Part shown: positions 45,701 through 58,419 of the stretch, piece after piece
How positions within the stretch are numbered: position 1 is the first letter of the stretch
Layout of the letters: each line of letters opens with the position of its first letter
DNA from: Pseudoips prasinana
Lineage: Eukaryota > Arthropoda > Insecta > Lepidoptera > Nolidae
DNA: 64,000 nt
Reading direction: 5' to 3'
Assembly (NCBI GenBank): GCA_951640165.1
Contig: OX621252.1
Coordinates: 3,814,501-3,878,500 of the forward strand
The notes under the pieces: generated by a model
Database searches by the model: none
What the model saw: the letters and a program-made list of their open reading frames with translations, nothing else
Told to the model about the DNA's origin: nothing
Made by a program: the position numbers and the translations under genes

Positions 45701-47536
45701 TAATGTATTATTTGATTACCTACTACCTATTATGTTGGTAGTCAGTGGTCAAATCCCTTTGCAGATAATATTCTATAAGTAAATCGTATATATATTTATG
45801 TTTATACAAAGAAATGGCTAACTAACTTCTCGATAAACCTACCAGCTAAACATAAATTAAATCTATGAGTAAAATTAACCAGATACGTATTATTACTACA
45901 ATCATTTTTAATAACACGCAATCATAAGCTATATCAGAGAGCGAGTGAAATTACATAATGTTGCTAGGTAATCAGCAATAATTTCCCCTTTGGATAATAG
46001 TTTAGCGGCAGCGCCATCTAGTAGAGGATAGCGGTACTCTCCAATAAATCGATAGTTGCTCGTATCTCTGTAACTATAGTTTAGAACTAAGCCTTAGGCC
46101 CTGTAATTTAAAATGGAAATTGTGTTCAATAATTATTTTACATATGATTGTATGTATACACGTATAATACGCTTGTAAAGTCGTGAATGTAATAAATACC
46201 TTGCAGCAAAGTGCAAAATATTTTATTTTGTAACGTTTTACATACGTTACAAAATAAGATTTTTTCTTCTCCAATGGTTTTAAATGATTAGAGAAAAACC
46301 ATGCTTGCAAAAAATTACATCTCAAGAATTAAATTTCCTTTTGTTTGATTATTACATCCAACTATTTGTTTCTCTCAGTATTAAATACAATAGGTAGCTA
46401 GTAGTTGGACATACCGAGATAGATTGATATACGATGATAAATTAGTTGTCATATACGAATCCATTTAGACCGCCGCACCAGCTTCATTGACTGAATATAT
46501 TGACCGCGATGAAGTCATCTTTCAAACTTTTTCATCCTTATTAATCATCAGTGTACAAGTACCGAAGACAATGTGTAAAATTAGCAAATTAAGAAGTATT
46601 TATTATGTACCAGTAGGTATATTGTATATTGCTAATTCATATAGCCATAGAAACAATAAGAAATATTACGGGAGTTGTGAATATATTGAACCACCATACT
46701 ATACGTGTCAATGATGATGCCAAACAAGAAAGAATTTGATTGATTTTGTCGCACAAATAGGTGCCATCAATTTTCACCAGCGAAATTATTGTTTTCATAA
46801 TAGATCCGCACTAGGGACTTTAATCCCCGTGTCGCGGGGAACTTCACAAACATACTCGTATAATAGACGGACACAAATTACATCCAGACTCTTACTTAGA
46901 AATTACTTTTAGAGAATAGATTAGTAATAATAAGCAGACAGGCAATTTTCTTATTATTAACAGCTAACTTATTATGGTACCTAAGTTGCAAACAATATGC
47001 AAACCTGTCAAACGGATTGATCAGAAATGTTATTAGAACGCGTAAAAAACCAGAGACTATGGAGTGTTTTTGTTATCTTTTTAATAAAGTCAATGTGTCT
47101 ACTAGGGAAATTAATGTCCTATGTCGCGGGGAACGTATCAAACAGAAATAAGGGGTATTTATAAACATTTTTACTTGTTACGGGGTATTTATAAGCATGA
47201 TTACTTAAAACATCGATGAAATCATTTTCATACTTTAAGATGTTATTTTAATTATAGACGAGATCTATTATGGAGTCATCATCATTTAAAGGTTAATATT
47301 ATTTAGATAACACTTTGTAAAACTCAGTTTAAAAATACAATGAAGGTTTTCCACTTGAAGTCGGGTATTTTAAACGTGTGACTTCGGTATATTTAAATAC
47401 CCAGCAGAAATCAGCGGGCAAATCTAACTTTAACATCCTCTCCAAAGCAAGCAGACCCATAACTCTATCCATATACCTACAACTGTCACTGGGAGAAACT
47501 AAATACATTATGATAAAGAATAGATAGGTATAGGTA
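42748..47536. other. Transposon-poor, AT-rich intron without gene
   Basis: About 4.8 kb with no recognised repeat except a 13-bp inverted repeat at 46223-46257 (TTATTTTGTAACG) and a short GTCGCGGGGAAC motif near 46832 and 47113. GC-richer patch at 45.28-45.43 kb (TACTAGGCGCGCATACATAT, CTCCCCGGGTGAACCGTGTC). Reading frames of 64-83 codons show no family. Confidence 0.4.
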
Positions 47537-47655
47537 CATACGGCTACATATCAAGCTATACATTTCCAATATTAGCTGCCCTGTACATTGTTTAGAAATC
47601 CTATATAACGCGAGATCAGATTATACTGTAAATGTTTAGCTTGATGTGTAACCGT
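47537..47655. mobile_element. MITE with long inverted arms
   Basis: Arms ACATACGGCTACATATCAAG / CTATACATTTCCAATATTAG and TATACTGTAAATGTTTAGC / TTGATGTGTAACCGTGTGT, imperfectly inverted. Related to 14171-14281, so this is a dispersed family. Confidence 0.65.
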
Positions 47656-48235
47656 GTGTACATACTAGACTTCTTGGAAAGCCCAGCCCGCATAATTTCT
47701 TTCATTCGGTTTGGTTAATAACTACCCATCCAATTCACCACAAATACTAAGTCGGTACTTGGGTCAAGACCATTTAATACACATACATACAATTGAATCA
47801 TGGAACATAGTTTTCTTAACTGCTGCGTCAAATATTTTTCTCTCAACCATGTGGTTACCAGCGCATAACTACACGCCCTCGTTACACCTCGTTTTATTGT
47901 CCGTTTGTCAGTTTTATTTAATTTTTTTCACACTCTTCAACTAGACATAGCGGTTGCGGTTACAGATTAACGTTCGAGTTCCGAATGAGTTTGTATGTTG
48001 TTTGAGAATGACAAATGGTTGGGGTTAAGACTATTCAAATATATATATTTCATAGCTTTGGCTTAGACATTGGGATGGATTTTCATCAAAGTTCATACTT
48101 TTAAGTAAAATATCTATATTAATGAGTAGGCAGTATTAACTATTAACTATTCAGAAATAAATAATCTACAGTGTAAGTAATCGTTATAACATAAAACTAC
48201 CACACGGTTATTCTAATTTGACATTTGTAGTACCT
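47656..48235. other. Intronic sequence without gene
   Basis: Nothing recognised. Confidence 0.4.
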
Positions 48236-48500
48236 ATAATCATTACAGCCGAATGACGCCCACTGCTGGACAAAGCCCTCCGCAAAAGATTTCCACAATA
48301 CAGTTGTGTCCATAAAATGAAGGGTTATGCTATAATCGTCACGCTTGGCAGACGGGTTGGGGATCGCAGTATGATGGTCATGGTATACAGAAAGACGCTG
48401 CTGCCCTTCCTCTGGTAGATATTCCCTTGGGATGACTTGTACGCCCTCCACGGGATGGGATGGCGTGAGGATATTCTATGCAATCTGGCACACAGCAAAT
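48236..48500 (-). mobile_element. SINE-like element mobilised by RTE-type LINE
   Basis: Minus strand: CACGCCATCCCATCCCGTGG, GCGTACAAGTCATCCCAAGG, CCAGAGGAAGGGCAGCAGCG, GCGATCCCCAACCCGTCTGC, ending GGGCTTTGTCCAGCAGTGGG. An 84-codon frame on this strand is the element itself, not a gene. Confidence 0.75.
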
Positions 48501-48635
48501 TTAGCAGCACACAGTTTGTAGTATAAGTTGAATGTATTTATTTGGATGATATTATAATAGGCAGTACAAAACCTTAAAAGTTCATATTAGAGTAATATAT
48601 AATATAAACTTCAGTGTAAGAATAAATTACATTGC
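48501..48635. other. Short AT-rich spacer
   Basis: Nothing recognised. Confidence 0.4.
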
Positions 48636-48845
48636 AGTGTTCTGACCCTGACTGCTAAACCAGGGGTTGTGAATTCTATTACCACCCAGGACACATCTAT
48701 ATGCAATAAACACGATTATTTGTCTTGGTGTAATTTATCTATAATATTTATGCATTTAGACATATATAAGTAGGTATGTTTATTAGTTGTCTGGTTAGGC
48801 TCTGCCTAGTTTATGATTTATATTTATGTGTCCCATGATATTTAA
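48636..48845 (+). mobile_element. tRNA-derived SINE (family C)
   Basis: TCTGACCCTGACTGCTAAAC and GGGGTTGTGAATTCTATTAC (worn B box), CACGATTATTTGTCTTGGTG, ATCTATAATATTTATGCATT, TATTAGTTGTCTGGTTAGGC, GTGTCCCATGATATTT. Serves as the uninterrupted reference for the SINE split at 7827. Confidence 0.75.
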
Positions 48846-51249
48846 ATAAGTATATTGATCCTCCAGTCATCATCAAATTAGATGGTAAAAATGTTCGTGC
48901 AAAAGCTTTCGTTAGATCATTACAAATTGGAAAAGCGTAATTAATTGAAAGCAGGTCCGTAAATCCATAAATACACGAACCACGTTAGGTATTGATTAAA
49001 TAGTTACACAACAACCACGTCCAGGTAATCTGCGTGATTATTTCAAATCACCGACACATTACATTAGCCGTAATCTCCAGTAATGGCAGCCGGTGTTGCC
49101 AGCCGTTGGCGAATCCGAATTGTGGGAAAATAATGGTCCTAAGACACAATCCCGTAACGGATCAAAATAAATTAAATATTCATGGAAAATTTATCGACTG
49201 TTTGGAATACGAATATCTATACGTAATATTAAAAAAATGACAGCAACACAAGCCGGTTGAACATCAATTTCCCGTGAGAAGATTACATTATTCACACATT
49301 ATTCAATTATTTACTTAAAACCCTTTAGTATTTTTATCCGAGTTGCGAGCCTCGGACAGAATGGATATTGACAGCGAGGCGGGAAAGCGCGAAGGCGGCC
49401 ATGACATATTTTTTCTTTTTAATTCGAAGTGTCACAGTGGATGGCAGAGTGCGCTTTATGCCAGTGTCAATATTTTATTATTTATTTTTAAATCCGGATA
49501 CTCGAATTACTCAGATGCGCATAGTAAGCAATTATAAATTGCTTATTTTTATTTAGTATCTGCTTTCACATGCAACGTTTCTTGATTACCTATACGTTTG
49601 GCATTTAACTTAAATGCTTATTTTTATTTGTCCGAGAGTCTTTATAGGAATTACGTCCCGATCGGAGTTACGCCGTTCGACTCTTAGTAAAAAGAACATA
49701 ATAAACATCACCGTAGCGAAAAAGCAATAAGACGCACGTCAGAAATAACTTGAATTACAATTTTAATCTTGTCAAATCCGAGTTTTTATTGTGATCGGGC
49801 GGTCCGCGTACGGTGGACATAATTTTCGTTCAAAGTTTATTTAATAAGGAGTTCTCGCTATAAGAAATCATATTAAAGTCGCCCGCATCCTGGCGAGGGT
49901 TGGAGGCAACGTATAAATTCGCGATTTTTATATCCAACTCATTATTATATTTGAACGTTCGAAACGGCCGCTTATGAATAAAAAGTTAACTTTATTTCGA
50001 TGCAAAAATATTGTGAACCGGCAAAAAGTTATCGGTGAGAGTCTGTCGGGTGTCACGTATGGACCGGCCTTTATCCGCATTGCAATAATATAATAAGCAA
50101 AATACATCGCAGCCTCGACCACACTCACGAAACCGCAATAAAAACAATCACCTTAAGTACCCCCGTACCATCTTGAAGGAATTACAGATTAGTTAACTGA
50201 CTAGACGAGATAAAAGTGGCTACTGGAGATTCCAAAAATGATCTCAATCAGTGGAGAATATGAGCCGCATTCCGCGCATACTGTGTCTATTATAAAACGC
50301 CTGTTTTCCATCATAAAGTTTTTTGACGGAACGTTTATTTTAAGTAGATGGTATTTTTATCAAATTACTATAATTTTGGTCAAACAAAACTACGAGCTGT
50401 CAAAATTGACGTCGGTAAATCATCGACTTGACCCTTTTTTGTTACCTACTTTAATAATTTCGTTAAGGGCTTTTTAAACGGGGCGCATATTTGGAATAGC
50501 TGCCGGTACTTTATGGTCGGGATCATTTGTATAGGAATTTAAATGGGATGGCTTTAAAATTGGATTATAATAAAATCGAGAAACGCTCTGAGGATTATTT
50601 TAACTATTCGAACATCTGGACGGATCTCTCGAAATCAAAGCGGACAATAAAAACTTAACTAAAATAAACTGTATTGTATTCGGACAACAATGCGAGCTAA
50701 TGAGTGCGCATCAATCGTCTCAACTTGAAGGAAAACAAACATAATTAAATCAAGATAGTTGATATAAAGCGGAAACTATTAGGTGCAGCGAGGCCGTATC
50801 GGCCGGAGTCGCCGATAGCGCAACGTCCCTACAATATATCTCATTATTCATATCTCAACAAAGAGAGGCATAAATTACGCGCGGGCCCGAAATATCTAAA
50901 TCCTAATCCATTCGCCTCGCTTGTCCCCGACTGAATCCGATTTTAAAATATTTATGAAAAGGCAACAAAAAGTATTAAAAAAAATACAAGTCCAGAGACA
51001 GAATAAAAAATAAAATAAAAAAAATACATAAGCCCCGAGAGCGAAGGACGGAAAAAAGTTAAAATGATTGTAGGGCATCTCGATGTGGCGTTGTTTTTTT
51101 CTCAACGTATCCCCGTTTCATTAGATTCGTTTCAATTCTGTCGGGATTAGTAGGAGAAAGGTCTCTTAAGGATAAAATGCGATGTCCGTTGATTTATAAA
51201 GATCCTCTCTTTCGGGCCATGGGACATAATTAATTGTTCCCGGTGATCT
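48846..51249. promoter_or_regulatory. Transposon-free intronic block; possible regulatory sequence
   Basis: No repeat family present for about 2.4 kb; moderately GC-rich islets at 49.65-49.82 kb (CGATCGGAGTTACGCCGTTC) and 50.78-50.89 kb (CCGTATCGGCCGGAGTCGCC). It runs directly into the CpG-rich island. Function is inference. Confidence 0.35.
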
Positions 51250-52280
51250 ATCGCCTTGTTTTTTTTTTCTAGAGCAGGTGATTGTAGAGTGGCCCTGGTC
51301 TACCTAGTGCCTATATGCCGCGAGTGTAGTCGCGCGAGTTCCTAGTGGCGGCGCTGATGGCGCGTCCACGTGCTCGCTGGCTGCTCGTGACAGCTCCCGA
51401 AATTAGTCACGTGGCCGCTAATAGCCCCACGGGCGGGGGTGGCGTACTCGCCGTTTTTTCCCGGCTCTCGTACGGTTGTTTACAACAGTTGGTGGCTATC
51501 GATCCGCCCGCCCGGATATAGACGTAAATACGGCGTTATTCATCGAACGGAGGCCCGTTTTGTTCGCACGCCGCCCCCGGTTTTGTCGTCTCGGCTGTTT
51601 TTCATCGATTTTCCAGCGGACCTCCGGTAACGTATACCGCGGCGTGTGTGGCTTGCTCGGAGGGTATTATGTATTATCTCGGGAAAGGTTCTCGATGCGC
51701 TTTTACGTGTAATCGGTGTTTGGCGCGCGTGTGCGGGTGGCGCGTGTGTGCGTCGCTCGCGGGGCGCACTGCTCGATTAGCGCGGCGGCACGGCCACGCC
51801 GCTGATTGGGCCATCCATCACGCCGCGCCCCCGCCCGCGCCGCCGAGCCCCGCCGCCGACGGCGCTCGGTCCGGTTTCGGCCGCCGCCGCCGACGCGTTA
51901 ATGCCGCGACGCGCGCAACGCACACCGAGGCGTATTTTTAAGACGGATACTTAGTGCGTTATATTATAATACTTTTGTTTTTTTTCCGTCGCGGCCGTGT
52001 AACCCACACGGACCGTGTTTTCATATGGCCGGGTCGACGCACCGCTCCGGTTATGATACCGAATGCCTTTAGATTTTTGATTGAGGTTTTATTTTATTTG
52101 GTGCGACGTTCGGCCCGATTACGTTTCTCGTATTCGTTTACCGGCCGGCCAGTTTTTGTTTCGACGCGTTTCATTGTTCGTAACGAGATCGATTTTAACG
52201 ATAAGACATTGGTTTTAATGAAGACGTGGGTGTGCGAGTACTGGATCGCGCTTTTAAGATCAAGGTTGGCTACCTACTAG
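51250..52280. promoter_or_regulatory. CpG-rich island, candidate alternative promoter or enhancer
   Basis: The most GC-rich stretch of the window, with dense CpG (GTTTGGCGCGCGTGTGCGGG, CGCCGCGCCCCCGCCCGCGC), in an AT-rich background. It contains two CACGTG E-boxes (51367-51372, 51408-51413), a TGACAG Meis-type core (51388-51393), and a GATTGG inverted CCAAT box within CTGATTGGGCCATCC (about 51803). Four overlapping plus-strand reading frames of 63-108 codons look like products of stop-poor GC-rich sequence (runs of A, P and R) and are not called as genes. Confidence 0.5.
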
Positions 52281-52387
52281 CGATCGGCAATCACTGACAC
52301 TTCCGTCCATCGAACTCTACTAGCCACGGTTCACTAGGCACGATACTAGAAGTGCCTTCCTACTCCAAACAGTAATGAATCATCATT

Positions 52388-52720
52388 TTACCCGAAAGAC
52401 ATCCACTGCTGGATGAAGGATCTTCACAACGTTCAGTCTTGCACTATCCGCATCCAGCGCTTTCTAGCAACCATCATTAAATCATCAGCCCCAAGCCTCA
52501 ATGTCTCTTCGTATCTTCGTTCATTTCTGCCCCAGTAGCCGTCGGTCTACGAGCTATGTGCCACCCCAGTTTGACAAATCTTCGAGCAATGTCAGTTACT
52601 TTAGTTCACATTCAGGGAAACAACGATACTAGTCCCGATACCCTTTTGCCTGAGCTTGACCTTCGTATGAGGCACAGAGCAAGTGACCACATTTCTGAAC
52701 CGTAAGTCATCACTGGCTTG
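52388..52720 (-). mobile_element. Degraded RTE-like LINE 3' fragment
   Basis: Plus-strand complement blocks AAGACATCCACTGCTGGATG, CACTATCCGCATCCAGCGCT, TTCTGCCCCAGTAGCCG and CAATGTCAGTTACTTTAGTT parallel AAGACATCCACTGCTGGACA, CTCTATCCGCATCCAGCGGT, TTCTGCCCCAGCG and CTATGTCAGTGACTTTGGTT of the copy at 40.9-41.15 kb. It extends further 5' than that copy (to about 52.72 kb). Confidence 0.8.
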
Positions 52721-52919
52721 AAGACTTACGACTTCAGATGCTGTGGTATTTGGAACGAGATGTTACGTAGTCTCCCGAACGCTGCCAAGGCAAGTTGGGT
52801 TGGACGTTTGGCCTCTCATTTAACGTTGGATCTACCTAGTTGGAGAATCTGTCCTTGGAATATAATTAATTATAGCTGGCTATAAAGCCGAGGGTAAAGT
52901 CTCCAACCTTCACTTACTT

Positions 52920-53125
52920 GTCGTATGGGCAGTGATTACCTACCCTAGGTAGTGTCAGAGATGTTCAAGCCGCCCAGTAAATATCTGACATGGCTTAACG
53001 ACTGTTGTCTAACTACTACAACCGGGACCGACAGTTTAACGTGCCCTCCGAACTTTGGTGGTCACCCATCTATGGACTGACCGCGAGCCTAGTAGCTTAA
53101 CCTCGCCGAACACTTGCGGACTTGA
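52920..53125. repeat. Degraded repeat shared with 9.3-9.6 kb
   Basis: Contains GGTCACCCATCTATGGACTG (53060-53079; one difference from 9568-9587), preceded by CAACCGGGACCGACAGTTTA and CGTGCCCTCCGAACTTTGG. Probably a LINE or SINE piece of lepidopteran type; the family was not identified. Confidence 0.5.
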
Positions 53126-53629
53126 TAGTACGGAATACATAGCAGTTAACATAAAGGGGACTGGAGAGACTTGTATTAGCATATAATCGGCGTGCAGCAG
53201 GTTAAAGGTCGTGCGCGAACGCTTACAAATTGCACTCTCACGCAGGACCCGACACGACGCAACCAACCGAATTAAGATAAACTCACAAATTCGTTGCACG
53301 ATTAATTGTACAACTTATCGACACTCGACACGTTATCCACACAATACTTTTTCATTGCCACACCACCAGATATCAACTAAATGTACGCTCATTATTAATA
53401 TTGCCCATTTTACGATGTTTTTATGATCGCGCCATGTTCCCGTTCACTTTACTTCCGTAAACTTAGCGTTTATTGAGTTAACATGGTGTGTACATCGCTT
53501 TACGACGACATCCACATGAATAGTTTAATAAAAATCGACAAATTTAGGAGTGCCAATAAAATATGACGCATCATTGTATTCTTACTACGAATAGGAGCCT
53601 ACTTTTGGCTTTTTTTAATGCAAAATGGG
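53126..53629. other. Intronic sequence without gene
   Basis: Frames on both strands at 53.04-53.43 kb overlap and show no family. Confidence 0.4.
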
Positions 53630-53890
53630 TTTGCCACCACGATCTCACCTGATGGTAAGTGAAGATGTGGTCGAAAGTGGACCACGCGTTCCCATATGCC
53701 TGTTCAGTCTAACCTTGAATAAACGCATGTTGTATGAGTCTGGAAACACGTCGTTTGCGTAGCCGTGCGTATGATGAAAGAGGAAGCAAAACGCTTCGTA
53801 CGGCATAATGGGATGTCAACAACATAGCGGTGGAGAGCCTCCCGACATATTGAAGTCCGAAGAAAAAAGGGAGATGGAGGGATAAGTTCA
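53630..53890. repeat. Probable degraded retroelement fragment
   Basis: GATCTCACCTGATGGTAAGT followed by GGTCGAAAGTGGACCACGCG and TGTTGTATGAGTCTGGAAAC resembles lepidopteran repeats with the CACCTGATGGTAAG core (compare 9340-9360). Limits are approximate. Confidence 0.4.
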
Positions 53891-53945
53891 TGGAGCTCCA
53901 GGCTCCAGGTTAGTTATTTATTCGTGGGCAACCCAATACAGTATA

Positions 53946-54111
53946 TCACACTAATATTATAAAGTCGAAAGTTTATGAGTGTGTGAGTATGTATGTTTGT
54001 TACTTCTTCATGTCTAAACGGCTGGAGCGATTTTAATGAAATTTGGTATGGAGTTAGCTGACACCCCGGATTAACACATAGGCTTTAATTTATAAAGTTT
54101 AACACAGCTAG
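53946..54111 (+). mobile_element. Non-autonomous Helitron (Lep1-type) lacking the 3' hairpin
   Basis: TCACACTAATATTATAAAGT start and CACAGCTAG end, but the CGCGGGTAAAACCGCGGGG block expected just before the terminus is deleted (...AAAGTTTAACACAGCTAG). Otherwise close to consensus. Confidence 0.85.
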
Positions 54112-57100
54112 TAGTAGTATAATTATAATAAAGTAGAATTCGAAACCCTCAAAAAAGTACCCATAAATACAATAAATTAACACAAAATTATCTATAATAA
54201 ATGTTTAGCTTTCATTGCGTTCAGTGACATTAGATAAACGTTAAGGCAATCGTTAGTCGTGTTGGAACCCCTAAAATCATAAAGAAAAACAAGTGGGTAG
54301 TATTAAAAACACAATAACAGTAAATAACACGGTAGTTGAATAGAATCGATACAGCGTATCGGCTCTCGATCGATACTCATTACAATGTAGCGTTTTAACG
54401 CTCGTTTAGACGCCACAACGAATCACGGCCAGTTATTTAAATTGCTCGAGAACCGAGAGTAATTTAACTCGAGAAAAACCAGTTTTCGAGTGAAATTCGC
54501 GCGCTATCTCATCTCTTGCGATCGCCATGTTGCCTCAAATAGATATACTTCACCTAATAGCGCCATTTGTGAACATAATATACCTAGTACATAATCATAA
54601 TATAATATAGTATTGTATAGTAAGGGGTTACCTAACCTAAACAGTGATTTTACTTATCAAACTTATCATTGTAGGTATAGCACATCAACTTACAAGCTCC
54701 ACAAAAGGAAAATTTAAGGTGCATGTTAATTTATAGGCGTAGCAAAAATAAATAATTTTTGTATTCCGAAAATTGTTTTATTTTATTAGGTCAGGTTCAT
54801 GGAAAAATATATACATACTAGGTATTTACTTTATTCTGTATAATATATATTTAGTAAGTAATTAAGATATCTCGTTATATTTGTTGACTTTGTCAGTTTG
54901 AGGTAAATCAATTCAAATATCCTCACTACCTATTTACCTATATTTATTGTTTTAGAATATTCCGTATAAGTTTGTTTAGAACAAATCGCAGCAGCGATAA
55001 GACTGCCCATTGTACCTACGTTAATAGCTACCTGTAACTTATGTAATTATATAATTAGGTATGCATATAACATTGTACATAAGCGGACTTAGATAATTAT
55101 TAAGTCCTGATCTACAATAAAGAGTATTTCACTTTGCTTTATATAACCGCTTGGTCATTGTACTGGACGTAATGAAGCCACGAGTGCAATTTTCGCGCGA
55201 GCATGACCTCGGAGCATCGCGCCGTCGACAACGACTCGACGAACTTTAGCGTCGAACTCTAAAAGGTTCAACAAAATGAGCGCCCCGAGACCACTAGTAA
55301 TACTAAAATGCATTTCTGCGCACTCGGGCGGCGAGCTTTGAGCTCCTCGAAACGTAGATTGAGATTAAATGACGCACGAGGTTGTAGCCCAAGAGTCTTA
55401 CACTATAAAGTCTGATTCTCTGCAATCTGGTGCGGCGCTTACGACGTTTCGGTCCACCCGACTCGCTAACGAACAACGATTCCTGCTCTAATTTGCGGAC
55501 ATGGCGAGCGATCGATCTCATTGGATTTTTGAAAAAGGAACACCGAAGGCACCTTATGAGCCGAGGCACAAATTGAGCAATTTAGTGCTCGCCCGCTCGC
55601 GCGCGCGTATCGACGGGCACCCATCTCTCTCCGCTCCTCACGAGTAATCTAAATGAGAATATTAAAAATTAGTGGGTTCACGTTTAGGAGAGTCCGCCGT
55701 ATAATTATGTGCGCGCCCTGACTTGACAAATGAGTTCGAAGACCGCCATTGGAGACAAATCAATACTTTTGACGCACAAAAAACGGAGTCCCGTCTAATA
55801 AGAAATTATAACGAACAAGAAAAGATCCGATAAGAATAATTTTGTTAATGATCTTGTCCAAAAAAATATTAGGTACCATAACCACACCATTATTTATAAT
55901 TTTGGACATATTAAAACGATATTGTAAATAAAATAAATTGGCGTTGCGTTTCTTGTTTACTACATACCTACTCAGACAGAATGTACCTGCTTATTTATTC
56001 TCGCTACAAATAATTACGTACAAACGCCGCTAGTGCACGAGTCTACGTACGAGCATAAGCCCATTACCTAAAATAAAACAAACACCAGTTCACGGTATCG
56101 AGGCACATCCATGCGTCATTATCAGCGCATTGTTTTTGTTACTAATTTAGGTAAAAACACCGTTGGAGCGGGGAACCCTGTGAGCATTCCAACGCGCCCC
56201 GTCGCCATGGTAACCGATGCTGTAAGTGCGCTCCGCAACCACCGCACACCAAACAAACAACAAACAACCTTATTTTTTAGGAAAAAGAGCTCTAATGGTG
56301 AACACCACCAAATGAAGTTATAACATTCTTTTACGATGCTACACAATCGTCGATACCCAATCATAACAATGAAATTGCAACCTTAATGTCTCGCGTTAAA
56401 GTGCCATTCGGAACGCGCGAACGACTTAAGAATAGCGACATAAGGAATTGTTTTATCTCTTTCGCACATCGTAAAGACGCCGTCGCGCCGTCTCCCTCAC
56501 CGCTCGAATCCTTTCTTGCTGAAGACGGAATCGATACACTTGATATTTCTCTTTCTGGCGCACTTTTTGTTCGAATCGTTGCCACTGTTAATCCGTCTTC
56601 GACAGCGTTCGTTAGATAAAAATCGTAAGTGTAACTCACGAATAAATTGACTGCGATTCTTCGTGCGCCGTTTATTTCGTGTTCATTTTCGGAACATTTC
56701 CCTTCGATGAAAATTCTTTTGTGCTTTAAACTAAATGACGGCCGAATGCACGATGTATGGTAATTGATATAGTGTAATGGAAACGGGCAATGACGCTGAC
56801 GTGTAAACAAGAGAGAGACAGACGGCCGTCATTGTGCACGCCAGAAAGAGATGGTTATCACACTACTTCGATACTATAATGATGCATATACAGTATATAT
56901 GGTTACGGTAATTGTAACTTTATGCCTGGCAAATAAAGTATAATTTCGAATATGATAACAACAGTTTCTAATATCAGCTACTATTCGATAGATGGCGTTG
57001 GTGAGTCAAAATTGAATTTGGAATCACCGTCTTTTTGTAAAGTTGTCAAGAAAAAATAATAATTAGTAATAGGTATTCTTAGTTTTATGAATGTATTTAC

Positions 57101-58419
57101 ACCAAGGATCTTGAACTTGGTGTTAGATTAAACTTAATATTTCCTTATAGCGTAACAAAAACGTGTACCGTACAAGCGAGCGGATAAATCTAGACATAGG
57201 TATGTATGTAACTGAGCTGTCAAAGTTGGACACAATTAGTTCAACCGCCAAGTGCCGGCGGCAATTGAAATTTATTTTTTATTTTCAAATCCTTTGCAAT
57301 ATTTTTCCCAGCGACCTTGTGAGATGACACTGAGATTGTACGCACGATAGAAGATGATCGATGAGCTGTCAGTAGTGCGTGCGCGCCGCAAACATTCTAT
57401 ATCCATCCGAGTTCTCGATACAATCGAACACGAGTTCCGATACTCAAAAAAACACTATTTGTGCAGCCTTAGAGTCGACATTAGTGTGATATTGACAGAT
57501 GTAAATGTCATTCGATTTTTCGTCGGCTCATTACTGAGAATCGATTTGGACTGTCATCGGAATTTGTACTTTTTTTTTTCATTTCATATTATAGAAACGG
57601 TGTTTTAATAAATGTTTGTGATAAAATGCAGTTCAGATGGAGTTGTTTTTAAATGATCTGATGTCATCATTTTAGGTATTTTAAGAAACGTTGCATAAAT
57701 ATAAGTAGATATATAGTTATCATCAGGAATAAGAACTACCTACCCACTCTTCATTTAGTTTCATTAGATACTTAGTTGTTACTTTTATGTCAGAAAGTCA
57801 CCCAACAAAATACTAGGTCAACAGGTACTGTAGGTAACAGTAACTGGTATTTCCATACCTACTAAAAAGCTTTAACACCCTCATGTCCCGTATCAAAAGT
57901 TCCTGCCATCACTAGTGACCTTGTTCCAAATGTTGAGCACTTTGACAGCACCCGCATACTGCGATTCTTGCACTGTTTATTTGTTATGATTTTATGATAG
58001 CCTGGTACTCGTCAATTAGTTTTGTCAAGTTTTTAAACAGGATTATGTAATTTATTTTGTTGTAATAATTAAAATTAAATAATAAATGTGGTTCGGAGTA
58101 GTTAGTTTAAATCAACTAGGTACAAATTTTATGTTAGGTATACCTACAGGAAAAGTCATCGCTGAAGATTACCTATAATTGCTGCGCATCTTTCTTTTAT
58201 TAATTTATAAGTATAATAATTAAAAAAAAACATCAACAACCAACTCGAAACAGTGGCGGCAACAAAACCAAAAACAATTTCTCAAACCTAAACAACTAAA
58301 GTTGCCAGTGAAAAATCACAAGCTGCTATAGTTGCCAGTCCAATAAATCTTTTTTATTTGTTTGCCGCTGGACTGGTCGGCTGGTGGCCGTGTTATGTGT
58401 TCCATACCTGGGTACTCAC
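54112..58419. promoter_or_regulatory. Transposon-free intron adjacent to the 87-nt exon; several GC-rich islets
   Basis: No repeat family recognised for 4.3 kb. GC-rich islets at 55.14-55.64 kb (TTTCGCGCGAGCATGACCTC, CTCGCGCGCGCGTATCGACG) and 56.10-56.85 kb (TCCAACGCGCCCCGTCGCCA). Reading frames up to 149 codons here (56810-56361, minus) overlap frames on the other strand and show no domain. A cis-regulatory role is inferred from transposon exclusion next to a developmental exon. Confidence 0.35.

Larger units (their letters stand above)
18012..58419 (-). other. hth: homothorax intron (about 40.4 kb)
   Basis: Interval between two phase-compatible hth exons, with a GTGAGT donor at 58419-58414 and an AG acceptor at 18013-18012. 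Very large introns are usual in hth of other insects. A further small alternative exon inside it cannot be excluded, because the Drosophila protein has a few extra residues at this junction. The intron contains SINEs, Helitrons, LINE fragments, MITEs, one long palindrome and several transposon-free GC-rich islands, listed separately. No other host protein exon was recognised in it. Confidence 0.85.

Noticed and set aside
48197..48510. 84- and 61-codon minus-strand frames
   Set aside because: They coincide with the SINE-like repeat at 48236-48500 that also occurs at 29808-30020.
51439..52280. Four overlapping plus-strand frames of 63-108 codons in the CpG island
   Set aside because: Composition (A, P, R runs) reflects GC content; overlapping frames cannot all be real and none matches a family.
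54524..56208. Four GCCAT (Pho/YY1-type) motifs within 1.7 kb, possibly a Polycomb response element
   Set aside because: A 5-mer is expected about three times in 1.7 kb on two strands, so four is not evidence.
56361..56810. 149-codon minus-strand frame overlapping a 77-codon plus-strand frame
   Set aside because: Both strands are open in the same place and neither protein is recognisable, as expected from stop-poor GC-rich sequence.
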